NCBI RefSeq assembly: GCF_000372725.1
Contig: NW_005200600.1
Coordinates: forward strand, 321,773-364,272
Reading direction: 5' to 3'
Length of the DNA: 42,500 nucleotides
DNA from: Emiliania huxleyi CCMP1516
Lineage: Eukaryota; Haptophyta; Isochrysidales; Noelaerhabdaceae
The stretch's first letter is position 1. Every line of letters starts with the position of its first letter. The translations under genes and the position numbers were made by a program. Positions 29,260-39,058 of the stretch are shown in pieces. The notes beneath the pieces were generated by a model, which did not search any database, had not been told where the DNA came from, and worked only from the letters and a program-made list of their open reading frames with translations.

Positions 29260-30816
29260 TCAGCCCTCCCTCGCCTTTTGCGTCTCCGACTGCACAAAAT
29301 CCGCGACAGTCTTGCTCGCCGTCTCGCGCTCCCGTGCCGCCTTGGACGCTACCTCCCGGATGCCGCCCACCGCGTCTGCGAGGTCTAGAGGCATGCCCGC
29401 CGCCGACAGGATGCGCCTGATCTCGGCGTCGCTGGGGAGCCGAGGCGCGTTCGGCGTCACGTGCGTGCCCTCGAGCTTCCTGAAGTCGAGCCGCCCGCCG
29501 ATGCCCGTCACCTCGTCGGTGAAACGCGACTGAAGAAGGCGCGCGAGGCCGCTGCTCTGGTCGATGCCGTCGTCAGCAAAGCGGACGAGCAGATTCCGGC
29601 CGACACCGTACCTGCGGCGTACCGCCTCGTCCGTCTCCGCGGGACCGGGCGTGAACTCGTCGTCGAGCGGGAGGCCGCCAGTGGAGGCGGGAGCGGCAGC
29701 CTCCGCCGCCCGCTGACTCGTGGCGCCGAGGAGCTCGCTCGCCCAGCCGAGACCGCTCGCGAGCTGGTCGAGCCCACCCGCCAGGTCGGACGCCACCCCG
29801 CCGCCGCTCACGCCACCAACGCCCAGCGCCCCGAGCCCGCTGCTCAGCCTCTCGCCAAAGTCGCCCTGCCGGACGGCGCTCGCCGCCCCGCGCAAGCCGC
29901 TGCTCGCCCCGGCGCCGAGCGCCTCGCCGAGGCCCGCGTTCCCCGCGAGCACCGCCGCGGCGTTTTGCGCGCCGAAGCGTGCGAGAGCGCCGACCGGCCC
30001 ACTGTCCTTCCCGAGACCGACAGCCTGCTCGAGCAGCGGCACGCTCTGCCGAGCCGGAAAGTTGTTGAAGCTCAGGAGCACATTGGCGCGGCGCGGGCCG
30101 ATCGCCTCGGCGAGCCGCGCGTCCGAGCCGAGCAGGAGGAGGATCTTGGCGCCGAGGCTGTGGCCACATCCGAAGACCGGCAGCTGCGCGAGCGGCGGCT
30201 GCTCGCGAGCGGCGAGCATGGCGTCGAGGTCTGCAGCAGGGTGCGGAGCGGGCGGGTGCGGAGGAGGCGGCAGGTGCGGAGGGGGCGGGTGTGGGGGAGG
30301 CGGCAGGTGCGGAGGGACCAGATGCAGCGGAGGGTAGAAGGATGGGGCTGGGGGTTGCGCGCCTGTCGTCGCTGCACTCCAGCGCAGCATGACCTCGGAA
30401 GCGGCCTGCCAGTGATCGAGGCCCGTCTCGAGGCCGGTGCATGGCGTCCCCACGATGCACACGCCCGCGGCGTCCGACACGCCCTCTAGGAATGGACCGT
30501 AGGCCTGCTGCGGCGCGCTGCCGACAAGCGCGCCGCCGACAAAGTGGATCACGCCATTGCAAGGAGCGCCGGGAGGCGCAGGCAGCACGTCGCAGCCCGC
30601 GAGCCTCAGCCAGCGCGAGGAGGAGTCTGGACCTCTCTCTTCCTCGTCAACGTGCTCCTCCTCAACCGCCGCGCGCGCATCCCACCATTCATTCGAGTCG
30701 TAGGTTGCTGCCGAGCAGCAAAGGTGACCCCGCAGCCTCCGAGGCTGTGGCGACGGTGAGAGTAGAAGGCAGGGACCCGGGGCGCGATGCCGGGAGAGGA
30801 CTGCAAACCCAAGCAT
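29260..30816 (-). CDS. DUF1350 alpha/beta-hydrolase-like protein
   Basis: Single-exon 518-aa protein of the DUF1350 family found in cyanobacteria, algae and plant chloroplasts. Visible hallmarks are VIHFVGGALVGSAPQQAYGP (near 93), GTPCTGLETGLDHWQAASEV, VFGCGHSLGAKILLLLGSD with a nucleophile-elbow-like GHSLG, and ANVLLSFNNFPARQSVPLLE. A Pro/His-rich stretch (about 30230-30330) interrupts the domain between the strand and the elbow; it is in frame and could be an insert or an unspliced repeat. The C-terminal half adds a Gly/Ala-rich region and a conserved-looking FRKLEGTHVTPNAPRL that may supply the histidine. The first ATG is 30816; the frame opens slightly earlier. The N-terminal 45 residues are Arg/Ser/Pro-rich and could be a plastid transit peptide. 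Enzyme activity is unknown. Confidence 0.75.
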   Translation of the reverse strand: MLGFAVLSRHRAPGPCLLLSPSPQPRRLRGHLCCSAATYDSNEWWDARAAVEEEHVDEEERGPDSSSRWLRLAGCDVLPAPPGAPCNGVIHFVGGALVGSAPQQAYGPFLEGVSDAAGVCIVGTPCTGLETGLDHWQAASEVMLRWSAATTGAQPPAPSFYPPLHLVPPHLPPPPHPPPPHLPPPPHPPAPHPAADLDAMLAAREQPPLAQLPVFGCGHSLGAKILLLLGSDARLAEAIGPRRANVLLSFNNFPARQSVPLLEQAVGLGKDSGPVGALARFGAQNAAAVLAGNAGLGEALGAGASSGLRGAASAVRQGDFGERLSSGLGALGVGGVSGGGVASDLAGGLDQLASGLGWASELLGATSQRAAEAAAPASTGGLPLDDEFTPGPAETDEAVRRRYGVGRNLLVRFADDGIDQSSGLARLLQSRFTDEVTGIGGRLDFRKLEGTHVTPNAPRLPSDAEIRRILSAAGMPLDLADAVGGIREVASKAARERETASKTVADFVQSETQKAREG

Positions 30817-31560
30817 CTGGCCGCCGTTCAAGAGCTGTCGTCTTTACCGCGTACCTACCTACCGAACCCACTGAGCGGGACGCCGGGACCGCCAGAAGCT
30901 GATTTTCGAAAAAGAAAAAACACAGCGAAAACTGGGAAAGAAAGCGGAGAGTCGCAATTCCAGGGGTCCTTGTGGCGGGCCACCCTGCGCAGAGAGGCAT
31001 GGATGCCAATCTGGGGTCTCTCGACCGAGTCTATGAAGCCCTGGCCGCCTCCCGGTGGTGGCAGAGGTTATGGAACCAAGCGACGGAGATGGTGCGGGGG
31101 TACGAGTGGTGCAGAGATTGGGTGTTTCGTTGGGGGGGGGGGGGGGGCGAGGCTGTCCGCATGTCAATCGTTGCCCACCGGCGGGCTTGAAGACACTGAG
31201 CCGAGCGCGGACCGCCGCCGGCGCGCTCGCTTCGGCGGATGGCTGCTTGGCACAGTTTCTGGCCGCCCGGCCTGCGAGCAGTCGCCGCGAGACGATCGAA
31301 GGCGCTCATTCAAGCGCGCCGCCATGTCAGATCTCGCCCCACACGCCCCGCGACCACAGACCGGGCAGAGCGACCGTGCAGGAATGATGCAGGCATGATG
31401 GGCGGGTGTGGTGTGAGCGTCGCATCACCTCAACACTCACACAGAAAATCAAAGATGCGGGCAGCTCCGCGCGTTCGGGTTTCTTCGATCAAAAGAGGGA
31501 CAATCTCACGGCTCATTTACGGTTGCTCCCGGTCGGGGCGAGGGGCAGGCAGGCACGCGG
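30817..31560. other. Intergenic stretch between DUF1350 and WTAP genes
   Basis: No clear gene. A plus frame near 31000-31130 (LDRVYEALAASRWWQRLWNQ) is the only protein-like piece and runs into a G13 tract (31132-31147). It may be a lone exon or chance. Confidence 0.35.
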
Positions 31561-32368
31561 TCAATCGCGCGAGGACCTCTCGCGCATCGCCTTCTCGTCC
31601 TTGAGCTCGCGCCGCAAGGAGAATATGGTGCCCTGCGCAACTTCTAGCTCGTCGCTCAGCTGCTCGATCCACTCGCGCATCTCGCCTACTGGAGTGAGGC
31701 CGGCGCGTCGCAGCGAGGACGGGCTGGGCCCGAAGAGGGGAGGGAGGGTGGGGAGGGGAGGCGCGCCTATCGACTTGCGCTGCTCGCTCGCATAGTCCTT
31801 GTGCATTCCCACCTCGGCACGCAGCTGCTGCATCCGCCCCTCGCTCACGTCCTTGCCGAGCTGCTCGTTCTCCGACTGGAGCTCGCGGCACTTTTGCACC
31901 AGCTTCTTTCCGGCAATCGATCCCGACCTGCCAGGGAGCACCGCGTGGGTAGGGAGCGCTTCCGATGGGCCGCGTCGTGAGCGCGCGCACTGGAATTGAG
32001 ACGCTTCGAGCTCGTCGCGCAGCGCGGCCTCTCGCTTTTGCGACGCCTTCAACTGAGATCCAAAACAAACGGGCGAGGGTGCGCACTTTCTCACCTGGGC
32101 AGTCGAGCAAATGGGGGCTGGAGGGATGGCAGACCTCCTCGCGCAGCCGGCGAATCTCGCCCGCCATTGCCGGGTCGAGCATGAGCGTCTCCACCTGCCG
32201 GTGCTGCGGTTTCACTGCCGCGCGCTTGAGGGCCTCCTGCGCCTCGCACGCCTCGCGCTCCTTGACTGCGATCCGCAGCATAAACGAGGTTTCCCGCCGC
32301 CGCCGCTGCGCGAGCTCGTGCTGGAGCCGACGCTCCGAGGAGCGCAGCGTCTCAAGGTCAGCGGTCAT
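31561..32368 (-). CDS. WTAP: WTAP/FIP37-like subunit of the m6A mRNA methyltransferase complex
   Basis: Four exons join in frame to 193 aa: 32135-32368, 31991-32052, 31767-31927 and 31561-31685. It is an almost continuous coiled coil, as in WTAP (fly Fl(2)d, plant FIP37), which recruits the METTL3/METTL14 methyltransferase to nuclear RNA. Matching blocks are FMLRIAVKEREACEAQEALK (human MLRLATKEQELQE), TLMLDPAMAGEIRRLREE (human TMVDPAINLFF), GKKLVQKCRELQSENEQLGK (human GKKLMAKCRMLIQENQELGR), VSEGRMQQLRAEV (human LSQGRIAQLEAEL) and LSDELEVAQGTIFSLRREL (human LDEEVEGMQSTILVLQQQL). It lacks the long low-complexity C-terminal tail of animal WTAP. Donors are GT, GT and GC. Confidence 0.88.
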
Positions 32369-32613
32369 GGCTCAATCACGGCTTACCTCGAAGCGCGGCA
32401 CACGCACAGGCCGTCTTCTCTCTTCGTGGAGTAGGGGGGTATGAGTCTGAGAGCAGCGCCCGCGAGCGGAGAGAGACGAGAGGCAGAGACGCGCCACCGC
32501 CACGCGCCAGGCGCGAGCGAGACCGAGAGACGACATAGGACGACATACATTAGATTCTCACGCCTTATTACACGGAGGCAGTCAAAATCACAAATGGAGG
32601 TGGAGCGCGTGTG

Positions 32614-33339
32614 TCAGTACTCGGGCTCGTCCTCGCCGCCCGAGTCGAGGTCGTCTCCGCCGTCCTCGAAACCGTCGAACCCGTTCTCGTCGCCGAGGAT
32701 GGCGTCCTCGTCCTCCTCGAGCCCGTCCTCCTCGCCGTCGCCCTCGCCGTCGCCGTCGTCGCGGTCGCGTCTCGAGCCGTCCGCCCGGCGGCCGGCCGCT
32801 CCCTCCTCCGCTCCCTCCTCCCCCTCCTCCACCTCGCTCGCAGAACCCTCCCCCTCCGCACCTGCCTGCGCGGCCGCCTCCAGCGCCTCGAGCTCGGTTG
32901 CCGCTGCCCACGACGCGCCGCGGAGCAGCCTGAGCCCCGGCCCGGCCGCGGCGCGCGCGCGCTTGGCCGACCGCGCGGCACTGCTCGGGTTGAGCTCCGC
33001 CGGATAGTGCTCCCCGACCCGCAGCGTGCAGTGCTCGGACGCGGCAAACGCGCCCGCGGTCAAGTGCGGCCTGGCGGCGCCGCGGTCCGAGTAGCGCGCG
33101 ACGCCGCGCACACGCGTCGCGCGGGTTATGCGACTCGCCACGGCCGCCGGGTGCTCTCGCAGCGTCCGCCACGCCGCGAGCAGGTCGGTGTCACGCGCAG
33201 TCTCGTACCCGCGGCCGTCCCACGTCGCCGGCGGCTGGAGCGGCGCCCGGCGGCGAGAGCCCGGCTCGCGGCAGAGGACGCCGTCGGGAAAGTTGATGGG
33301 CATGCCGCCGCGTCCGCGCCCGCGGCCTCGGCCAGCCAT
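32614..33339 (-). CDS. RNA polymerase III subunit RPC7/C31-like
   Basis: Intronless 241-aa protein. It starts MAGRGRGRGRGGMPINFPDG, like the Gly/Arg-rich start of POLR3G and yeast Rpc31. GVARYSDRGAARP near residue 95 corresponds to the conserved IERYSD segment. The C-terminal third is a long Asp/Glu tail (EEDEDAILGDENGFDG) ending DEPEY, typical of the subunit. RPC7 belongs to the RPC3-RPC6-RPC7 initiation trimer of Pol III. The start at 33339 is chosen because it gives the RG-rich start; upstream codons are not protein-like. Similarity is concentrated in short motifs, so a different acidic nuclear protein remains possible. Confidence 0.6.
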   Translation of the reverse strand: MAGRGRGRGRGGMPINFPDGVLCREPGSRRRAPLQPPATWDGRGYETARDTDLLAAWRTLREHPAAVASRITRATRVRGVARYSDRGAARPHLTAGAFAASEHCTLRVGEHYPAELNPSSAARSAKRARAAAGPGLRLLRGASWAAATELEALEAAAQAGAEGEGSASEVEEGEEGAEEGAAGRRADGSRRDRDDGDGEGDGEEDGLEEDEDAILGDENGFDGFEDGGDDLDSGGEDEPEY

Positions 33340-34638
33340 TTCAGGGCGCGGAAATTTGCGATCAAGAAAAATAAAATAAAGAAAATTCCTGTACGAGAGC
33401 ACATGAGGCGTATCCGTGTACGTGCGTGGAGTACAGTGTTGTGTGTCTGTTAGCTCCGAGTAGAGGGGGCGTTCTTGTGGTGGGGATTGGAGTGGTCTGA
33501 CCAGCAAGAAGTATCCTGGTCGAGGCCCTCTGTAGTATCGCGAGGCGTCCCTCTTCCCTCTTCTGCAGAGGGATAGTCATCTGGACCCAAAGGTTGGTGC
33601 CCAGCAGGTGTGAGTGGTGAGCCGCGTACACGGCTCTGCTGTACTGGTGATCGCGGGTGAGGCTGTAAAGCCATCCTCGATCCGGGTGCCGTCTCAGACG
33701 ACTGTAGGATTGGTATAAGGAACTCGTATCCGAGTGGTTTAAGGGAATGGTGTAGTGCAACACCGGGAATGCTGGGGCGCAGCCTCAGCGGGGAGCATCA
33801 AGGTGTCACATGACGACGCCTCGAAGAGAGGAGGGAACTATTACGTGCCAATATTTGGGCGCCTATTCGGCGCCCAAGGTGCCATATTAGGGATCTAGGT
33901 GGCGAGACGTGCCACTGCACAGGGTGTGGGAATATAGGGATATAGGTAGACTATTCGTCACTGTGGGGGGGGAGAGTGTGATAATAGGGGTGCTGAGGTG
34001 GGGCTGGGTGGAGGTGATTCTCCGGGTCAGTCTGGAGGTCATTCTCCACCGCCTCCTGCGACAGCTGGGTAGCCATTCCCCCGGGGAGGGGGGCTGTCAG
34101 GGGCTGTGTCAGGAGCTGTCAGGGCTGTCCTGGTAGCCTGAGCCTGGTTGTTTGATAGCTGGATGCCGCGTGCCGCAGCTTGGTAGTTTGATAGCTTGAT
34201 AGACTGGTAGTCTGATGGCCTGAGCCTGGTAGCTTGGCACTCTGAGAGGGACACCCCTGTCAACCCTGTGCCTGCAGCCTGGATGCTGCCTGGTAGCTTG
34301 ATGGCTTGAGCCTGGTAGCTTGGTAGCTTGATGCCGCGTGCCGCAGCTTGGGAGATTGTGCCGCGTGCCGCAGCTTGGAGGGAGTAGTCAGCAATCCGAC
34401 ACGACGGTGACAAGCCATCGTGAAGATGTATTTAGTCGATGCAAATCGCAAAGGCTCTTCAGCGTTGAGGGAGTAGTCAGCAATCCGACACGACGGTGAC
34501 AAGCCATCCCGCAAGGCGACGAGCACTGGGAAGGGGCCAGAGACGTCCAGGGGGTCAGCCCGCTACCTCTGAGCACATCTTAGCGCTCGGGGGGGCGGGG
34601 AAGGCGGGCCGGGGCGGTTCTGGGGGGAGCAGGATGCA
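33340..34638. other. Gene-free, repeat-rich stretch
   Basis: No gene. AAATAAAATAAAG-like words near 33368 lie upstream of RPC7. The right half contains the tandem repeats listed next. A tRNA-like GTATCCGAGTGGTTTAAGGG (33727-33746) was considered and rejected. Confidence 0.5.
34115..34508. repeat. Degenerate tandem repeats and an 88-bp-spaced direct repeat
   Basis: Words such as cctggtagcttgatggcttg, gatgccgcgtgccgcagctt and gctgtcagggg repeat irregularly from 34095 to 34377. A 41-base block beginning agggagtagtcagcaatccg occurs at about 34379 and again at about 34467, nearly identical. The pattern suggests slippage-driven satellite growth. Confidence 0.75.
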
Positions 34639-35124
34639 GTGGCGCGCAGGACGGCTATGGCATTTGACAGCAGCACGGCATCCATCCAACCGAACTTCCC
34701 TGTGACGACGCTAGCAGCGGCTGGGGTGCTGTACCAGCGAGTGAAGCTGATGTGGGTGGCCCACCCCCCGGGCCCCGAGGTGTTGGAGACGGCCCGTGTA
34801 GTGGCCGCTCGGGCGTCGATGCGGGCCCTCCGACTAGCCCCCATCACGCTCACCACTTAGCGCTCGGCGGCGATGGAGATGGTGCTGCTCCCACCGGAGC
34901 TGGGGGGGTGCGGAACGATGGACCCGGCAACCAATCTGGCCAAGGACGTGGCGGTGAACACCCTAGCAGGACTGCAACACACGGCTTCGGCGGTGAGGAG
35001 GGCGTACACCATCCGGGTGGAAGAGGCCACGCGCGAACAACCGATGGGGGGGGATGACTCGGCGACGCGGGGGGAGGAGACGGTGCGAGGCCTTGCTGGT
35101 TGGCGGGCATGCATGCAACTCTGA
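34639..35124 (+). mobile_element. Decayed LINE-like reverse transcriptase C-terminal fragment
   Basis: One frame reads VTTLAAAGVLYQRVKLMWVA, then ETARVVAARASMRALRLAP, a TAG at 34858, and continues MEMVLLPPELGGCGTMDPAT and LAKDVAVNTLAGLQHTASAV. The LPPELGGxG block after an RALRLAP helix resembles the thumb/connection region of non-LTR retrotransposon reverse transcriptases. The catalytic YADD part is not present. The internal stop and missing N-terminus mark it as dead. CATG-type microsatellite about 150 bases downstream would fit a LINE tail. Assignment is by pattern memory and moderate. Confidence 0.4.
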
Positions 35125-35273
35125 GACAAAACCCCACGCCCTACATCCGGTCGGTCAGTCTGTGCTGGGCGCTCAAAACCCTAGTCAAAACCGCGAACTC
35201 GGCCTGTTCAACAAGATGACGCTCGTCTAACTATACATGTACTACATCTACACTGGTACTGGTAGGTAGGTCA

Positions 35274-35335
35274 CATGTGCATGCACATGCACATGCACAT
35301 ACACATGTTGTACACACACATGCACATACACGCAC
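35274..35335. repeat. ACATGC/ACATAC microsatellite
   Basis: Imperfect run of acatgc, acatac and acacac units. It is the same CATG-centred hexamer family as at 17328 and 29167. Immediately downstream is lower-GC sequence with tactgggaga repeated near 35446-35472. Confidence 0.8.
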
Positions 35336-35746
35336 GTTCAGCTGCTAATCAATCACCCCTCCGGGAGGGAGATTTCTTGTTGGTTTTCAAAAACTCTCCC
35401 GGCCCGCGGCCGCTTTGTAGAGGTAAGTGCACGTACTTTTAGCGTACTGGGAGAGAGTACGTACTGGGAGAAAAGAGAGAAGGGGTTGTGTGGGAAACTT
35501 TCATATCTAGATAGTCGAGCGCGTCCGTCGGAGAGGTGTTTTACCGATAGTCGGGTTGCTTCCTTGAGTGGTCGGTGCTCTTATATTGAGGGGTTTCGCC
35601 GTACGCGGGGAGGCCGGATCCCCATAAGACCCTTCGAGGCCGGTCGCGTCCGGTATTATTGTGAAGCGAGGTGTTTCGGCCGGGGTTCGGGTCCTCGGCG
35701 AAACGACATCGTGCGTAGACGCACGCGAGCGCAAACCCGTGGCACT

Positions 35747-36061
35747 ATGTCCACGATCTACTTCGCAGGGCAGTTCGATAGCACTACGCTGCGACAAGGG
35801 CGCAACAACAACTGGGAAGTGCCAGCAGATGGCCGTGCGAAACATGCGTGTGCCAAGCCCAAGGGCGTGAGCCACCGAACCAGCTTCATCGCAGACGATC
35901 GTGGATACATCCTGCAGGGTCACCCGAAGCACCTCACGTCGTTCTCGACTGGGTTTGAGATGAACACCGCGACGGAGAGGAAGCGCTGGCCAAACAGCGC
36001 TCTGACAAAACGCGCAGGTTCAGTGACAGTCGGGCCTCCCACGCACCGCGAGCATGCCTGA
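35747..36061 (+). CDS. Small hypothetical protein
   Basis: Not recognised. From ATG 35747 a 104-aa frame reads MSTIYFAGQFDSTTLRQGRN, KHACAKPKGVSHRTSFIADD and KHLTSFSTGFEMNTATERKR. It has few low-complexity residues and looks more like real protein than neighbouring frames. The frame is open upstream to 35486. A following piece in another frame (TAFYPGLPGMPYANARAGG, about 36115-36170) could be a second exon. Codon use is less GC-biased than in neighbouring genes. Confidence 0.35.
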   Translation: MSTIYFAGQFDSTTLRQGRNNNWEVPADGRAKHACAKPKGVSHRTSFIADDRGYILQGHPKHLTSFSTGFEMNTATERKRWPNSALTKRAGSVTVGPPTHREHA

Positions 36062-36317
36062 AATCCGCCGTGGAAAGAACATCACGCACCATACTTGCGG
36101 CCTCGTGTTGCCACAGCCTTCTACCCCGGACTACCGGGTATGCCGTATGCCAACGCGCGTGCCGGCGGCGCAGCGCGCTGCGCAGGGCGGCAGCGCTGGG
36201 CCACTGGCGCGCTCCCCTCTTTTCCTTGTGCGGTTGAGCACTTGAGGGGGTCGATTCCGCATGGTACGGGACCCCATCGTGTGATATTTCTCCGGCCGCA
36301 GTTTAGTGAAGAAAAAA

Positions 36318-38812
36318 TCACAGACGGTCCCCCTCGTCACCGGAGTATCCTCCTTTGTGGCCGTCCCGCCGCCTTTGCAGCTCCTCCAGCAGGCTCGATG
36401 TGTCCGGCGGGTCGTACTGAAGCTCTGCCTCTCGGCGCGAGGCACGGTAGTGATCCTCGAGGTCGGTGTACTTAAGGTCGAGCGCTTCGTTGTGGAAGGA
36501 GGTGAAGAGGCCATTGAACGAGCCCGCAGCCGCATGAACCAAATGGCGCGGGAGGTTGCTCAACCCGTCGCCGGGGCTAGTGCGCTGCTTCTGCCGCCCA
36601 CGAGTCTTTATTTGCGGCGCCCTCGTCCCCCGCTGCGTGCCGTCAATGTTTGTATTCGTCGGCCCGCTTTGCGGCGTGGCCACCCCTGTCCCCCCCGGCC
36701 ACAAAGGCCGCCATTCGCGGTAGATGAAGAGCAGCACAAACGGCAGGTTGACCCACATGCTCCAGGAGACAAAGTCAAGTCCCGCGTCCGCCTCGGTGCG
36801 GAAGCCAATTAGGTCGCCCCACATCGACACGTTGGGGAGCGACTTGACAAAGGCTTCCACCGCAGTCAAATCGGGTAATTTCTCAGCGTCTCGCAGCTGC
36901 GCGAAGAACACGCGCGCCATGCAGAGGTGCAGCAGCACAGCGAGTGGCATCACAAATGTGAGCACCACCTTCACACAAGACTCGTCGGTCCGCGGCGCGG
37001 GGTGGAGCCGATGCAGGAGGTTAGTCTCGTCGATCGCGATCGAGACGACGATAACGAGGAGGACGACCCAGTGGAGCAACGGTATGGCGGCGGAGCAGAT
37101 GTAGCACATGACCGCGAACTTGGTCACGATCTGCAGGCGGTCGACCACGTACATATCCGCGCCGTCCCCGGCGTAGAGAGCGTCCATCTCGAGCTGGGTG
37201 AGCGCCTTGGGCGCGTAAAAGATTCGGCCGACGTTGCGGATCAAGCCCCACCCTTGGACAATGCACGTGATCATGAACAGGTCGACCATCATGCCGTTCA
37301 CAAGCATGAAACCGCCCAAGATGTACCAGTCGCGGTTGAGCGAGAGGGCCGTGTCGGCCACAAACGACCCAATGGTCGAGATCGTCGCCATCACTTGGAA
37401 CACGACGAGCTTGAGCACCTAGGTGGGAGCGTGTTGTGTGAGCGCTCGGAGCACCTACCTCTGCACTCTCCCGAACTGGCGGCGTAGATCGCCTGCGACA
37501 CCTCCTTCTGCGTGACGGAGATGTGCCGCATCAGGGAGACTTCGACGATCGGGACCACGATGAAGACGACGAGATATCCCGAGATCAGGATGGTGGTGCC
37601 AAAAAAGTTTATGAATGTGTCTGCCGCGTGGTTGTGTTGCGCCTCCAGCACCTTGGGCTGGACGTATGCGGTGAAGCCGATGATGGCCGCCCCCGCTAGG
37701 GAAAGCAACGACATGTAGATGGTGCCGCGGATCTGGCGCGCCATCCCGTCGGTGCTGCCAAGGTTCTCCCAGATGATGTCGGAGGGCTCAGCGGCGCGTC
37801 CACAGAGGAAGGGCTCTGGCCGAATCTCGGGAAGCTTCATCAAGCCTTGTTTCACGAGCGAGATGGCGTCGGCTGCATTAGCAAAAGTGATGAAGGCGAC
37901 GCCCGCGCTAGTTGGCCCTTCCGCGCCGTAGGTGGCCGCGAGCTTCGCCGCCTTGTCCAGCTTCTCCTCCCGCAAGGCGCTCACCTTGGCCAGGGCTTTG
38001 CGCAGCTGCTCAAGCCGAGTCGCAGCACGCGGCGAGAGTCGGCCGTTCCGCTGGAGCGCAGCTTGTAAGCCGTGGATGTCGGTGCTGTACGCCTCGCGCC
38101 TCTCTGAGATGAGCCGGATCTCGCGGTGCACCAAGATGAGCTCTCGCTGGTGCAACGGCACCGTGATGGCGACGTGAGGCCCGCGGAGCTCAAGCGAAGC
38201 CTCGAGCGCACGCTTGATTGGTGCGGCGGTGAGGTGGCGCGGGAGGCCGCTCACCTGCACGGTGAAGTCCGCCGGCGTCACGTGCTTGTGCTCGACCCGG
38301 CGCGCGTCGCGCCGAAGCGCCGCGGCCATGAAGAAGAGGTACGCCGTCATGATGCACGAGATGAGGAACTCGGTGGCACCGTAGGCCGGCGCGACCTGGT
38401 CGGCGTTACCGAGCGAGGTGCCGGTAAAGAGCCAGGACTGAAGGCTGGTCTGCTTGTCCGCGAGCTCATCGCCGTACGCGTTGGACACCATCGACGAGAC
38501 GGATAAGAGCGCGAGGAGCGCAAAATAGGCACGCAGCCGGTGCAGCAGAGATATATACGTGTATGCGCCCGTCCCGAGCGCCTCAAAGTCGGCCAGCTTG
38601 GCCGCGCGGCGGCTGCGTGCGAACGTCTCGCCAGTCGCAGGATCCAACACCAGTCGATTCTCCGCTCTCTGCTTTGCAAGAGCCAAGGAGGGCGGAGCGG
38701 GCTCGTGCAACATACCTCTGGACGAGGGAGCGCCGATCTCTTCACGGTACCTCGCACGTACCACCGACCACCACCGGCGGCCGGCTGGGCTGGGCGGGTC
38801 CATCACCGACAT
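36318..38812 (-). CDS. OSCA/TMEM63 (CSC1-like, DUF221) mechanosensitive channel family protein
   Basis: Two exons (about 37484-38812 and 36318-37418) join to about 809 aa. Exon 1 holds the late-exocytosis N-terminal membrane region (GTGAYTYISLLHRLRAYFAL, YGATEFLISCIMTAYLFFMA) and the cytosolic RRM-like domain: FTVQVSGLPRHLTAAP, VAFITFANAADAISL and the conserved PSDIIWENLGSTDGMARQIR. Exon 2 carries the pore-region helices (TIGSFVADTALSLNRDWYIL, VNGMMVDLFMITCIVQGWGL), FYAPKALTQLEMDALYAGDG and a cytosolic tail ending in an acidic/basic stretch. The family forms osmo- and mechanosensitive cation channels in plants and animals. The intron donor is uncertain: in-frame joining favours GCCGCC over the visible GTAGGT at 37463. 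Two Met starts (38812, 38803) are close together. Confidence 0.8.
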
Positions 38813-39058
38813 CGCGCGCCTCGGTGCCTGTCCAGGGGGTCTGTTCTCCCTTAGCTGCAGGGTCGCCTCCCGCTTTTGGTCGGCCGTCCGGGCCCAGAAA
38901 AGAAGAAAATTGCGGCGGGCTTTAAAAGGTCGGCAGCTGTGAGCCGCGAAATTCGCAGGCAGATTTTGTATGCCGAGGCGGGCCCCCCGGTGCCGAACCT
39001 GTCAGACAATTGTACTCTAGCGACGACAGAATGGTGACGCACAGACACACCTGGACTG
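38813..39058. other. Intergenic stretch upstream of the OSCA-like gene
   Basis: Promoter of the OSCA-like gene should lie here. No other feature seen. Confidence 0.3.

Noticed and set aside
29461..30489. 342-aa plus-strand frame
   Set aside because: Antisense to the DUF1350 gene, no recognisable domain.
33722..33800. tRNA-like sequence GTATCCGAGTGGTTTAAGGG
   Set aside because: It resembles a class II D-arm/A box, but no GGTTCRANNC B box and no closing acceptor stem follow.
37410..37475. Duplicated TAGGTGCTC at both ends of the OSCA intron as another exon-start copy
   Set aside because: The repeats exist, but splicing at them breaks the reading frame, so I did not count this intron in the duplication finding.
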